Below, piece by piece: positions 1 to 10,435 of a DNA stretch of 64,000 nucleotides. The DNA is from Phytophthora quininea (taxonomy: Eukaryota; Oomycota; Peronosporomycetes; Peronosporales; Peronosporaceae), in NCBI GenBank assembly GCA_011947345.1, contig JAAVTG010000646.1, forward strand, positions 62,001 through 126,000, written 5' to 3'. A program made the position numbers and the translations under genes. How positions within the stretch are numbered: the stretch's first letter is position 1; each line of letters starts with the position of its first letter. The notes under the pieces were generated by a model. It was not told the DNA's origin, did not search any database, and saw only the letters and a list, made by a program, of their open reading frames with translations.

Positions 1-1381
1 AGCTGCTGCTTCCCGACGACAGCGACGTAACTCGTGGAGGGTTGTTGTGCTCGTGCTCATGCTCGTTCTCGAGCTCAAGCGCGTGCTCCGGACCAATCTC
101 AACACTGTTGCTGGCCGGGGAGGCTCCTCACTCGTTGAGTTGGTCGAGGAGCTCGATGAGGGCACCGAGTCCATTCGTCGCAAGTGATACACGAATACGT
201 TGCAGCCTCCTGGAGCTTGTGAGCCGGCACGTGCCTTGACCACGCAAGCTGTACAAATACGCACATGAACGGTATCGGTAGTGGTGTCCACGTCGATCTC
301 ACGCGCGGGAGCGCAAGAAGCACACACTACTTCTCCGCAATGACGACAGTGGTGTTTTCGCCGGCGAAGCGCGAAGGGCTTTACGCACACGGCGCAGGCC
401 TTACGTGCCGCATCGGTCACCCACTCAGTCCGCGGTAAATGCTCCAGCTTGTTGAGTCGCCGACGCTCCAAGAACAAATCGAGTCTGCCAACGGCACCAA
501 CACGCCGTCTCATGCGGCGGGCTAGTGCCTGTGCACCGGCACCGTTGCCATCGCTTGCAACACCAAGAGCAGCTCCTTCCGTCACCCGCATCTGCAAAAT
601 TGAGGTAACTTGCACAACGTCCGCGCGGTCCGTAGGCAAAACGAGAATGCCGGTGCGGTGGAAATGTCCTCGGGCCAGTCCGACCCCAGCAAGTGAAGGC
701 ACCTCACGCTCGCGCGAAATCGACTCCTGCACACTGAATCCGAACGTCTCGTTCTGGGTGCCATTTTCGAGAGCGTCGCCGCTCCTGGAGCGTGCCCTGT
801 GGATGCCGGAGTGCTCCAGGAAGCAATAGTCGGTGCCTGCAGGGGATCCTGCAGTGTTGAGAGCTTTGCCGTCATCAAACGCTGCCCACTTGACGGTCGT
901 AAAGCCTGCGAGCTACGCTTCAGACTATTCGATCCGTTGTTGGAACTGGACTGCGGAGTTGCGCCTGTAACTGTGTGCAAGCACACGCCATCGACAAAGC
1001 GCGAGCCGTACAGGAACCGCATGGCACGCCGGTAGTCCTCTGTGAGTGGCGATGCTAAGCACTCGAGCACCTCGCTAACGGTCCCAGCTGCGAAGGCTGT
1101 AGCGCTCATCATTAAGCACGCCGACGCCATCGCTGGTGTCGAATTGCTGAGCTTGTTTGTCTCGGCGACGGACGGCGAGCTGGCCATGCTGCCGCTCCCT
1201 CGATGCAGTGCGCTTGCGCGTACGTGACCCCGTCCTGATCCTTGGTCTTTTTCCAGTCGAGAGTCTGCATGCTGTTGCGGAGCGCCATCGCGCTGCGCTC
1301 ACCGATGTTGACGTACATGTGTCGCTCCTCGGCTGTGAGCCGCACCTGCGGGAAGAAGTCCGCCTTGATTGGGAACTCCAT
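1..1381 (-). CDS. FYVE-zinc-finger / START-like lipid-binding protein, 3' end cut by window edge, two frameshifts
   Basis: Reads leftwards from an ATG at 1381. The N-terminus (FPIKADFF, then AEERHMYVNIGERSAMAL and LDWKKTKDQDGV) matches the start of the large oomycete START/FYVE family. The middle (MRFLYGSRFVDGVCLHTV, then VKWAAFDDGK) is the START-like part. A FYVE finger lies at about 250-400: CAVC, then RRRKHHCRHCGEVVCASC, then CTAC, with the R(R/K)HHCR signature that binds phosphatidylinositol 3-phosphate on endosomes. The reading changes frame near 1190-1225 and near 905-930, with no intron visible at either place. The frame is open to the left edge, so the C-terminus is missing. Membrane-lipid binding is known for the domain; the ligand of this protein is not known. 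The frameshifts are either sequence errors or early decay. Confidence 0.8.
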
Positions 1382-1996
1382 GGTCGCCTCGCGTGGGCCT
1401 TTCGACCGACAGCTTGGACGCCGCTTGAACTCGTTAGCGAGAGAAGCGCTGCCGGTCCGAACAAATCTGCCTCGGAGCGCAACTCGCACAATGGCACGAG
1501 AGCCGCCGCTCGAGTTTTCCGCGGCCGTTGAAGGCCAAGAAGTTTCAGCGACCTTCGACGAATGGTGGAGCGGTCCAGAGCCGCTTTGGTCTCGCGCTGC
1601 CGCAGCTTGGCATTGCGTCACGGTCTCCTCAGCATGCGTCGCGACGAGCACTTGCAAGGAGCGGGCTGCAAGAGGCAACACTCTTCTCGACAAAGCAGCA
1701 CGACGGCCTCGTGCCTCCGCTTGGCATCGTTTTGCAAGCTTCAGGATGGATGGACATGAGCGGGCCAGCACGCCTGTGGGGAAAAGAATTGCCCTGTCCA
1801 AACAGACCGCGGAACGTCCGCTGGAACGTTGGCTGGACCAGTATCGCTGGCGGCGCCTTCTTCGTTGGCAGAGCGGAAGCGTCGGTCAATCCCGAGCTAC
1901 CGGCTCTGACTTGCTCAACGCGGCGTGCCTGTCTTGACGGTCTCCGCCAAGCTCCGCAAAGCACTGTGTCTCTGTCTGCCAATCAAATTCGAAAGC
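1382..1996. promoter_or_regulatory. Divergent intergenic region
   Basis: 615 bp between the FYVE-START start and the mitochondrial protein start. It is GC-rich and crossed by long chance ORFs in several frames, none with recognisable protein features. It presumably holds the promoters of both genes; I could not pick out a clear core element. Confidence 0.4.
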
Positions 1997-2959
1997 ATGC
2001 TGAGCCTGCGGAGACATCTTCTGCCTGCTCGGCGACTGCTGTCGACCGCGACCGACGCCCCCGACTTGGCATCCCTGGTGCTGCACGATGGACGCGTGCT
2101 GCCCCACGCAGAGGCGACGCGTCGTGTACTCGAGTATCTGCGCGTGGAGTCCAAGCATCTGCAGCGGGCGTTGCCCGACGACGAGAATGCGCCGCAGCCG
2201 CTACCTTACAAAACGCTCTTCGCCCCCGCCATCGTGGAGAGACTGACGCCGCTGGTGCGCTGGGGCTTTCAGCAGCTGGACGATGATGCAGAGCTCCAGG
2301 AAGCGGCCGACGTCGTGTTCGCCGCGCTGCAGCCGCACGCCAACATGGCCAGGGGCGCTGTGTGGCGACAGTACTTCCAGCGCCAGTTTTTCCTGTCAGG
2401 CGCGCCGCTGCACGCGTATCTTCGTGCTTTCAAGATCCACCGAGACGCCCTTCCACCCAGAGCTACGCCTGCTGCGGAAGAGCTGGAGCCGGAGGAGGAC
2501 GACGACGAGGAAGACGACGAAGGTGGGGTGGACGAGGAGGACGAGCCGACGAAGAGGAAGCTCAGGAGAGACAAGTGTGGGAAGAACAGCTTTGCCATTC
2601 TGGCGGAGAATCAGCAGTACGAGTGGGTGCCACTGCGTCTATCCTCGGCCATCATCCAGGAGTACTGCTTTCGAGGACGCTTCGGCGAGGCTATCGCGGC
2701 GTACAAGGCGCTGCCACTGACAGATGGAGCGCGACGGAAGGTGGTGCAGGTGCTGGAGGACTATGAGCAGTTCCCGTCTGTGTTGTATCTTTACGAGGTG
2801 CATCGGTCAGCGGGGTCCGCTGTACAGCCTCTGGATGTGGCCTCGGAGCTGAACGCGTTGAAGAAGTTGGGGCGGGTGGACGAGCTGGACATCCGCTTTC
2901 TGGGTCTACCGATGAAGGAGCAGAGCCGTGCCGACATTCAAGAGCTCATGGGCAACTAA
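1997..2959 (+). CDS. Predicted mitochondrial helical-repeat (PPR-like) protein
   Basis: About 320 aa. I chose the ATG at 1997 because it begins a typical mitochondrial presequence (MLSLRRHLLPARRLLST: Arg/Leu/Ser-rich, no acidic residues). In-frame sequence continues upstream to 1925 but looks unstructured. After the presequence come helical segments, an acidic linker at about residues 155-185 (runs of E and D followed by KRKLRRDK), and a C-terminal half (SAIIQEYCFRGRFGEAIAAYKAL, split here for length, then SVLYLYEVH) that resembles pentatricopeptide or TPR hairpins. No catalytic motif is visible. A role in organelle RNA processing or translation is inferred from the repeats and presequence only. 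The frame is intact. Confidence 0.6.
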   Translation: MLSLRRHLLPARRLLSTATDAPDLASLVLHDGRVLPHAEATRRVLEYLRVESKHLQRALPDDENAPQPLPYKTLFAPAIVERLTPLVRWGFQQLDDDAELQEAADVVFAALQPHANMARGAVWRQYFQRQFFLSGAPLHAYLRAFKIHRDALPPRATPAAEELEPEEDDDEEDDEGGVDEEDEPTKRKLRRDKCGKNSFAILAENQQYEWVPLRLSSAIIQEYCFRGRFGEAIAAYKALPLTDGARRKVVQVLEDYEQFPSVLYLYEVHRSAGSAVQPLDVASELNALKKLGRVDELDIRFLGLPMKEQSRADIQELMGN

Positions 2960-3053
2960 GACATAACGGTAGAAGCGAAAAACCCATGCAAAAGTGAACA
3001 AGCTTCACGGAGTGATTTCCTCCTCGCTACAATGCCGCCTCCCTCCCGTAAAG

Positions 3054-4402
3054 TTACAGAACTGCGCTCGTGTCGTTGGTTGAGGTCATGAGGACGTTGT
3101 GGTCGGCGGCTCCGGCACGCATCGAGAAGGCAGGCGTCTTGTTGTCGGCCATCTCCTCCTCCAGAGCCTGCTTCTTCTTGCGGATGGCCATGACGGCAAC
3201 AACGGCAACCACACCAACGGCGGCTCCGATGCACACCACAGACAAAACGGTGCCACCGGATCCACTGCTAGCGGACTGCGTGTTCGCCTGCTCGACAGAG
3301 CCGTCGGCGTTCCCGCTCGTCTGCACCGCAGGAGCCAAGGTCTGCGTTGCAACAGTGCCCGACTTTTGGTATGAAATGGGCTCGGGCGTGTTCGCAGACT
3401 CGTCACCAGCAGACTGGGATTGACCAACAGCGACGCCGTCAGAGCTAGCGCTCGTCGCATTGTCTCCACCAACCTTGCCGACAAAGTCGTTCCACTGGTT
3501 GTCGCCAGCATCGGCATCCCCGGAGCAGAAGCGGAAGTGCTCGAGAGCACCGGGGTCTCCATAGGTGGGGGTGTTGTAGTGACTGGCGCCTCGGTCGCTG
3601 GGATTTCCGTGGTTGGCTCTGGTGTCCACGTTGGGGCTTCAGTCGCTGGGGCCTCAGTGGCTGGGGCTTCAGTGGCTGGGGCTTCAGTGGCTGGGGCTTC
3701 AGTGACTGGGGCTTCAGTGGCCGGCGCTTCAGTGGCTGGTGCTTCGGTTGGGGCTGGCGTCCACTGCTGAGCAGGTGGGGCCGTCGTAGGCGGTGATGTC
3801 CATTGCTGCTGGACGTAGTTCTGAGCCTCGCCGGCGATCGTGTCGATCTGCGAGAAAGTTTGCGCAGCGCCACTCGATCCGCCAGGGCAGAACGTAACAG
3901 TGAAATCGACCGAGCTCGAGCACGAGTGCGTCTTGCTGTCGTCTGCAGGGTACTGGTAGGCGTCGGCACAGCCGTCCTCCATGCACGTGAGTGCCACGCA
4001 GCGGTTGCCGTCCGTCTGGCTGGGCTCGATGCTCATGGCCACGTTGAAGCCAACGCCGCCCGTGACGGACTTGCATTCCTCGAGACTGCCGCAATTACCG
4101 GGACCCTTGCCTTCACCAGTGGGGATGATGCTGATATCGTACCAGGCGGCGTTGTTGTCAGCCGAGAACTCGGCCAGCGTGGCCTGACCACCCGTGCCCT
4201 TGCGGTATACGTAGGCTCCGCCGGGCGAGACCGTGCGTGTGCTGGTACCGCCCACCGAAAGCGTTTCGGTGGACTTGGAGTCGAATACATCGATGGCATC
4301 GGAACACGAGTTGACAAGGGTGACTTGGAACGCCTGGGCCTGGTGACTCGCCAAGCTGACGGCGACGGCCACGACAGCGCTCACGGAAGAGCGCCACACC
4401 AT
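3054..4402 (-). CDS. Thaumatin-like secreted/surface protein with Thr-Pro repeat stalk and C-terminal membrane anchor
   Basis: ATG at 4402 starts a clear signal peptide (hydrophobic core, likely cut after AQA, about residue 26). The next ~185 residues form a Cys-rich thaumatin-like domain (FQVTLVNSCSDAIDVF, WYDISIIPTGEGKGPGNCG). A low-complexity stalk of TEAPA repeats follows. The frame then changes near 3560-3570 at a run of five C; one more C restores reading into an acidic segment, a transmembrane helix (VLSVVCIGAAVGVVAVVAVM) and a basic stop-transfer RKKK tail ending at 3054. The likely product is a type I membrane protein displaying the thaumatin fold on a mucin-like stalk. Known thaumatin-like proteins bind beta-glucans; that activity is not shown here. 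Confidence 0.75.
3636..3745 (-). repeat. Tandem 15-bp repeat encoding (T/A)TEAP units
   Basis: Seven or eight copies of a 15-bp unit (plus-strand core GGGGCTTCAGTGGCT) inside the thaumatin-like gene. They encode an (A/V)TEAP stalk rich in Thr and Pro, suited to O-glycosylation. Such arrays change copy number easily, so stalk length probably varies between strains. Confidence 0.85.
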
Positions 4403-5302
4403 TGTAACGAGCTGTGCTGGATAAGACGCGGAGGCTGTAGAGGCCGGCGCGTGCTTTGCTCTCTCAAGCAAATTGTAGAGTGAGGTCGAGCGCAGGCAGA
4501 CACAGCGCTGTTGCCTCCCATCCCATCGCTGCATCGGAGCGGATCACGCCTGAGCTATGGCCAGCAACTTCGTTCAATTGCCGGGGAGCGGACCATCCCG
4601 CACGCTGCAAACAGCGAGAAAGACCCGGCGAGGAGCAGATAGACGCATCGTCGTCTGCTTGCAAAGCTGCGCTGTAAAGAGGGTTCGAACGCGGTTGTTG
4701 TTTGCTGCGGAGGATCCTATCCGCTTGAATTGATTCCTTTCGGTGCCCCCCTTCGACTTGCACGCTGTTTGGAGAATGCACGAGGGTGAATGACTGTCGG
4801 TCGGTGATCAAGAAGAAGACTCCAAAAGTTGTCGAAGGCGCTAACGCTGAGCTGTAACAAATGACTTTGGTGTGTTGTATATCTCGACTAGAACCTGCGG
4901 AGTTAATTCGCAATTGGGCTATATAGTGCCTTACAGGAACCCTGCGGTCGGACGGCGGCGCTGTTCACAACCACCGACTTCCGTTACCAGTGTTTGCCTT
5001 CATGGCTCGAAGCTCAGACCCTTTACGAGGACAGGAGTCGATGAGGAGGTCCTGTGACGTCTCTGTTGGTGATGGCTGAGACGCTTCGTTGCCATCTTTG
5101 AACGGTACTTTCATGTTTGCAAGAGCGCAAGGCGACTGTGGCAAAACCTCCGCGCCGAGAAAGCAGCAACAAGCTGATGATCAAAGACACCAGCATTTTG
5201 ACGGAAGTGTAGCCATGTCGGAAATCCACAAGTTGAAGCGCATTCGCGTTCTTGCCACCAAGTGCACAGGCACCTCCAGAGAGACAGAACGGACAGGTCG
5301 AA
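4403..5302. promoter_or_regulatory. Divergent intergenic region, thaumatin-like / NYN genes
   Basis: 900 bp between two divergent genes. I see no coding sequence with protein-like composition, no repeat and no RNA gene. It presumably carries both promoters. Confidence 0.4.
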
Positions 5303-6229
5303 ATGGGCGTCGGCAGCGAGGCCTCGCCGGACGAGGGAGAGACCAAGGCCCAGGAGCAGAGCAACCTGGAGCGCCGCCGCCACTGGCTCAGCCGCCTCCC
5401 CAAGAGGTACTCGCCGGGCCACCGCCAGCGCTTCCTCTTCATGAATCTCGACAACATCGCCAGCTCGCTCGCCACCAGCCGCACGCTCTTCCAGCGCGTG
5501 CCTGGGGCCTCCGCGCCCAAGGACGCGCGTATCGACTTCAAAGTGCTCACCGAGCGCCTCTGCTGGCGCGAGACGGCCGCCGACATCGCGTGCCAAGTGG
5601 CCACCTACAGCTTCTACAGCCCGTTCCTCGCACACGCCGTCAAGGATTTTGGCTGGACCGTCAAGCCCGTCGCCAGGGTCGGAGGCGAGCTCAAGACGCT
5701 GCGGAAGGAGCTGATGGCGCAGCTGGACAAGGCCCGGGCCACCAACAACGACAAGACCCTGGTACTGGCCATGGGGGACGGCGGCCTCGGCAGCCGGGCG
5801 GACCGGATGACCGCTTATCGCGAGGTCATCTGCAAGTTCCTGAAGGAAGGCTGGTTTGTCGAGATCCACTCGTGGCTCTACGCGCTGAGCGACGGCTTCA
5901 TCGACTTTCAAGTGCAGTACCCAGGCCGTGTGGTGGTGAAGCCGTTGGACGATGCCGTTTCCGACATTGTGTACGCCAAGAAGCGAGAGAAATCGCACCG
6001 TGCGCGGCACAAAGCGGGCATTGCTACGGCAGCGGGAGATGTAACCTGGCGCGTGAAAGACAACGCGTCTGAGAGCGCGGCAAATGGCAACACCACCGCA
6101 AACCTCGTCGAGAAGAATGTCGAGTACCAGTTCCCGTCACCGTTCAGCTTCCCAAATCATCGCCAATCGCAGCTACAGGAATTAGTTACCGAGACAAGGT
6201 CTTGTGCGGAAGAAGCCCCGAGCCAGTGA
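5303..6229 (+). CDS. NYN-domain (PIN-like RNase) protein, limkain-type
   Basis: ATG at 5303 (MGVGSEASPDEGE). After a basic stretch, FLFMNLDNIASSL gives the first strand of an NYN domain, with Asp and Asn at the place where these PIN-like folds hold metal. The remaining core is VATYSFYSPFLAHAVKDFGW, then KTLVLAMGDGGLGSRAD, then EGWFVEIHSWLYALSDGF and GRVVVKPLDDAV. NYN proteins are RNases or RNA-binding partners acting on mRNA; the ligand here is unknown. The frame stops at 6229, but protein-like sequence continues in other frames to about 6757, so the real product is probably longer and this stop may follow an indel at the CCCC near 6212. Confidence 0.65.
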   Translation: MGVGSEASPDEGETKAQEQSNLERRRHWLSRLPKRYSPGHRQRFLFMNLDNIASSLATSRTLFQRVPGASAPKDARIDFKVLTERLCWRETAADIACQVATYSFYSPFLAHAVKDFGWTVKPVARVGGELKTLRKELMAQLDKARATNNDKTLVLAMGDGGLGSRADRMTAYREVICKFLKEGWFVEIHSWLYALSDGFIDFQVQYPGRVVVKPLDDAVSDIVYAKKREKSHRARHKAGIATAAGDVTWRVKDNASESAANGNTTANLVEKNVEYQFPSPFSFPNHRQSQLQELVTETRSCAEEAPSQ

Positions 6230-6757
6230 GTCCGTCGACGGCGTCGTCCAGTTCGATTGAGAGTTATCTGGCGGATATTTCAGAAGTCATCGGAGCTAGC
6301 TGGGAAGCCAAGACCCCCAAGGACGCCGTCGAGCCAGCTGCATCGCCTGCGTGGAGCTCTCTTGAAGCTTATCCGCCTGGAGGATCCGCAGAGTCAAACC
6401 TGCGAGCTCCACTGTACGCCCGATCGTCTACCCGTCTTGTTGCGGTGCAAGGCCAAGCGCCACTTGTCCCCCGCTTCCTGCGTTATCGGGTACGGACATT
6501 TGGTCGGTTCAGCAGCAACGAGTGAACCAGCTGCAAGCGATGGTGGCCGCGCAGCAGGCCGACCTGGCGCTGCGCCAGTTCATCCTCCAGCAGAACATGG
6601 AGCTCATGCGCTTTATGAAGAGCCAGGAGCAGGGGCTGGGCACGACGCCTCCGCAAGTGCCAGCCAGCAGCATCGACATGGACCCCTGGAGCAACGCCAT
6701 GAGGTTCTGATCGGAAGACGAAGTCGAGGTCCGCGCGCCAAAGCGAAGTGCATGTAG
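6202..6757 (+). other. Probable C-terminal continuation of the NYN gene in shifted frames
   Basis: Three overlapping frames look protein-like in succession: 6202-6350 (acidic, Ser-rich, SIESYLADISEVIG), about 6350-6470 (LEDPQSQTCELHCTPDRL) and 6480-6710 (a Gln-rich amphipathic helix, NQLQAMVAAQQADLALRQF, ending DPWSNAMRF). After the TGA at 6708 the same frame continues as SEDEVEVRAPKRSACM to 6757. I read this as the 3' end of the NYN gene broken by indels or unresolved introns. A separate small gene cannot be excluded. Confidence 0.35.
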
Positions 6758-7078
6758 TAGTCGTTCGTCCGCAAAGGCAACAAGCTCTGCAACAAGTTGC
6801 CTTTCAGATCTACAGAAAGAATCCATATCGGATCTAAGCGAATAAAGGTGTCTTCTCTATTCCATACAAACGCCAAGTCAACCCCGCCTTCTGTGGCCAG
6901 TGGTTTCGAGCCAAAGGCAAATTTGCCCCAAGACCGGTAGCAGTGTCTTGTTCCTGTGTGTCTTCCCCCTTGCCCGCTCCCCCGCCCCAGCCACATCCAC
7001 ACTCGATCGCCATGGCGCCCACAGCAGGTTCGTACCCCCTCCCCCGCCTCTAGCTTCGCCCCTCCTCCCCTTTTTGCG
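6758..7078. other. Intergenic spacer
   Basis: About 320 bp between the NYN gene remnant and the RNA-binding protein gene. The right part is pyrimidine-rich (cccctcccccgcctc-like), as is common just upstream of oomycete starts. Nothing else recognised. Confidence 0.4.
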
Positions 7079-10000
7079 ATGGATTCCTCTTCTTCTAACG
7101 TACTGAATCGGTTTACCTTCCCACCAGAGGGCGACGTGCTGAGCGAGCTCTACGCCTGGGACACAGTCGTGGAAGACGACTCTGCGCTCCCCGCGGATGA
7201 CCCCAAGCGCGACGAGGACAAGGTGGAGGAGGCCTACGAGCAGATGATCCACACGGCCAGCGCTGAGGCCAGCGACGTGGTGCTGAGTCTGGCGGCCCAA
7301 CTGCTGGTTAAGCACTTCTTTCGCTTCCCGCACGTGCAACTCAACGTGGTGGACGTGCTGCTCCAGCTCTGCGGACCCGTGCGCTCGCAGGCCGTGCGCA
7401 TCCACACGCTGCGCTCACTTCTGCAGATCGTCAAGACGCCGCCCGAGACCGTCGCCGCCAGCACCCCCACGTCAGCGGCGGCCATCGCCCGCAAGAACAC
7501 ACGGGACTGGATGCAGCGCATCGACCAGGCCGTGCAGAAGCTGCTGGAGATGGAAAAGTCCTCGGTCATTCTGCGGCAGGTGACACCGCTGCGTCAAGCG
7601 CTGGACGAGCGACTGGACTTCCCTCAGCAGCCCAAGACTTCCAATACGGACAACAGCAACGGCAGCACGTCGCCGACCGAGCGCGCAAGTCGCAAACAGA
7701 CCCGCGAGGAGAAGGAGGTCACAGTCGGAGACGACGCTACCTCGGAGCGAGACGCAAAAAGCCCAAACACAATACCGAGCAGACGCGCTTCTCACCTGGC
7801 GGCAAGAGCCCCAGCGAATCCAAGATCATCAAGCTCACGCGGGACGACAGCCATGGAGATGACTCCTGGAAGAAGCAGCAGAGTTTGAGTGGCCGCTTGG
7901 TGGAGAGTGAGCAGAGACGACGAATCTCGCCAAACTCCACGTCCCCACGGAATTGTCCGCCTGGGCCGTATCTTTTTCTCGGCAGTGTACCCCGCCACAC
8001 GCCGAACGACGAAATTGTGGATTTTTGTCTCCTGTGTGCCCCGGAATCGAACCGATGAGTGTGCAGATTAAGCAGCCGGACCACAACGCTACCGCATATG
8101 CGTTTGTTAGCCTACCTTCGATTGAGATGGCACGCGATGCGATTCGTTATGTGACGGCCAACAAATTTCGTGGTCGTTCTTTCCTGAACGCCAATTTTGC
8201 ACGCGGTCCGCCGGTGGATACGCTTTTGTTTGTGGAGAAAACGGGTGACGAGCTCAGCATGGAGGAGGAGGGCGCTGTTCGTGACTTGGGAGATTTTTCG
8301 CAGTGCGACCCAGTCGTGTGGGATATCCTGTGCCAGCAGTTGGAACGCTTTGGGCCTTTGGCGTATGCTGAGAAGGGCATTGTGCGCTTTCGCAGCGTGG
8401 AGCACGCTAAGGCGGTGATTCGCAAGATGTTCTTCAATGTGAAGGGTCATGTGATTTACCCGATTTATGATACCAAGGAGCAGTTTGCAATTGACTCGAC
8501 GAGGCGTGGCGGCAATTTGTACAGCAACAAGCAGAGCTTTACTCTGAAGTCAGGGAGGCTGGGTAAGTTTTGTTCTCGATGGGGTTTCCCGATGATGTGC
8601 TCGTGGTTTCCGTTGTCGATGTGGTGGGCTGACATTCAATGCTGGGTGTTTGTAATTTTTGACGTAGTTGGAGGAGATTCTGAATACCGAGGAGGCAAAG
8701 GCCGCTACAAGGACGAAGATGATCCCATGGATGGCAGAGGTGGTGGTCGCCGTGATCGCATGCTATCCCAAAAGTATGGCGACCGTAGCGGCAGCGCACG
8801 CAGCCGCAGCCCTCCCCGTAGCGACCGTGGAAGTACGCGTGGGCGATCTCGTTCACGCTCGCCAAAACCGATCGGTGGTCGTTACGATACGTATGGAGGT
8901 GCTCCTCCAAAGGGCCATCGTCTACCTCGATCACGCTCAAGGTCTCCGGTGATTTTAGGAAAACCGAGCCATACGGCTGGATTTGGAACACCCTTGTCGA
9001 ACAAGGAGAATCGTCGTGGCAAGTTTAGACAGCGTTCTCTTTCGCCAGTGGATGTTCGAGGCCGTGAGAGCCCTGCGCGTGTTGACGAGTTGCGTGGAAG
9101 GCCGCGTGAACGTGAGGTGCCTTGGATGGACCCACACTCGCCGGATGATGCTCGTGAGCGTCGCGGACACCGCGATGAAATGCGGAGCCGTGACAAGTAC
9201 CGTCGTGGTGCGTCGCCGTCTCCATGTTCTTCGTCAAGACGCGGAGGAAAGGACGATGTTGGACCGCCACGTTCACATGACTATCGACGTGACGGTGGGC
9301 GCCAGGCTTACCGGCGCGAACAACCAGCCCAGGAGGAACGTGGTCGGGTTCTTCCCCGTCTGGTGTTCTACCTCGACCGCGTAGTCACAGTCGCAGCCCG
9401 CCGCGATATGGAAAATATTCGTCGGGGTCTAATAGCGGCCGACCGCGATCTCGTTCGCGATCTCCCCATCAAGACATGAGAATGGGTCAACCTAGTGGAT
9501 ATCGTAGTCGTGAGGACGGGCCGATTGGAAATCCCCCTGAAGAGCGCATGCCTTTCCAGTCAGAACGGCCACGTTATGCTGATGACCGCTCTATTGCAGA
9601 AATTGCTCGTGATGAACAGCAGGAGCGTCAGCGCTTTTTCAGCAAAACCAGGGCCGCGGTGGCGGCTTTCGCGACCCTGACTTGAGTCGATATGGTGCTG
9701 GAGGCCGTGGCGGGGGACGAGGTGGAGGCCGTGGCGGGGGACGAGGCGGAGGCCGCAGTTGGGGCGATGGAGAATCACGAACAGAGTACCATGTGGCCTC
9801 TTCCTACCGCGGTGGTGGTCGCGGGAGTGGCGCAATGTACCGCCATGAATCACGCCGTTCTCCCTCCCCGCCACCGCAGCAGCGAGAAAGTTATGGCCGT
9901 GGGCGACGCGATGAATTTGTTCCAGCCCCACGTAGTCGTGAATCAGCGTTTTCCCCTCCCCGTCGCCGCTGCTTCAAGGCTCATACGGTCCAGGCCCATC

Positions 10001-10435
10001 TGATGGCTCTGATCGCCACCGTGGTTTTAATCCTGAGGACGAGGCTCGCAGAGGCCGCGAGTCAAGTCGACGCCACCCTTCTCGTCGAGAGAAGAGCCAT
10101 GATGAAAAGGGCTACCGTAGCCACCGTGAACGCCGGGAAAAGCATCCCCGTCCAGAGCGCTCGCTGAGTCCGTCCCCCTTCGTCGTGCATCTGCATCGAG
10201 CGGGCGGAAATCTGGTGGGCCATCTCCACGTCGGTCTTTCAGCCGCCGCAGCGACGCTGACAATCAGGGAGAGGAACCTTCCGTGTTGGACAAGCCCCAG
10301 AGGTTAACTAATGACAAGGAACCGGAGCAGCAGCAGCAACAGAAGGAAGCAAAGAGTGGAGCCCGGTTGGTGCGCGACGAGTTGTTTGCGGGCATGGATG
10401 ATTTGACCGTGGACTACGAGGAAGACGATGAGTGA
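7079..10435 (+). CDS. Large RRM + SR/RGG-rich RNA-binding protein with N-terminal API5-like helical domain, several frameshifts
   Basis: ATG at 7079 (MDSSSSNVLNRF). Residues about 40-160 resemble the HEAT-type start of API5 (AAQLLVKHFFRFPHVQLNVV, then QLCGPVRSQAVRIHTLRSL). Next come a basic linker, an RRM opening YLFLGSVPRHTPNDEIVDF at about 7969, and its continuation ATAYAFVSL at about 8090. A 105-bp intron (8563-8667, GTAAGT..GTAG) keeps the frame. The rest is RS/RD-rich (RSRSRSPKP, RRSPSPP), an RGG block near 9700-9760, and an acidic end (FAGMDDLTVDYEEDDE) stopping at 10435. Frame changes occur near 7700-7760, 8055, 9340-9480, 9650, 9985 and 10185. Domains point to splicing or mRNA export; API5 is known to bind the RRM/SR protein Acinus, which makes this combination notable. 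Confidence 0.65.
8563..8667 (+). other. 105-bp intron in the RRM/SR gene
   Basis: 5' GTAAGT and 3' TTGACGTAG, with a GCTGAC branch-like motif. Its length is a multiple of three and it has no in-frame stop, so translation through it gives a Trp/Phe/Cys-rich stretch quite unlike the flanking hydrophilic protein. That contrast supports an intron. Confidence 0.75.
9697..9765 (+). repeat. RGG-box coding repeat
   Basis: Repeats of CGTGGCGGGGGACGAGGTGG type encode GGRGGGRGGGRGGG, an RGG RNA-binding and arginine-methylation box in the RRM/SR gene. Confidence 0.8.

Noticed and set aside
449..829. Plus-strand ORF over the FYVE-START gene
   Set aside because: It is the antisense shadow of a clear zinc-finger coding region; Arg/Ser/Thr-rich composition without domain.
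3086..3560. Continuation of the thaumatin-like upstream frame (SSTSASAPGMPMLATTSG..) as the true C-terminus
   Set aside because: The other frame gives a coherent acidic segment, transmembrane helix and basic tail, whereas this one is featureless.
4680..4700. GGGTTCGAACGC resembling a tRNA T-arm
   Set aside because: No matching acceptor or D arm upstream; chance match.
5111..6010. 299-codon minus-strand ORF opposite the NYN gene
   Set aside because: Composition is that of a complement frame of GC-rich coding DNA (His, Arg, Glu, Val-rich repeats) and it has no recognisable motif.
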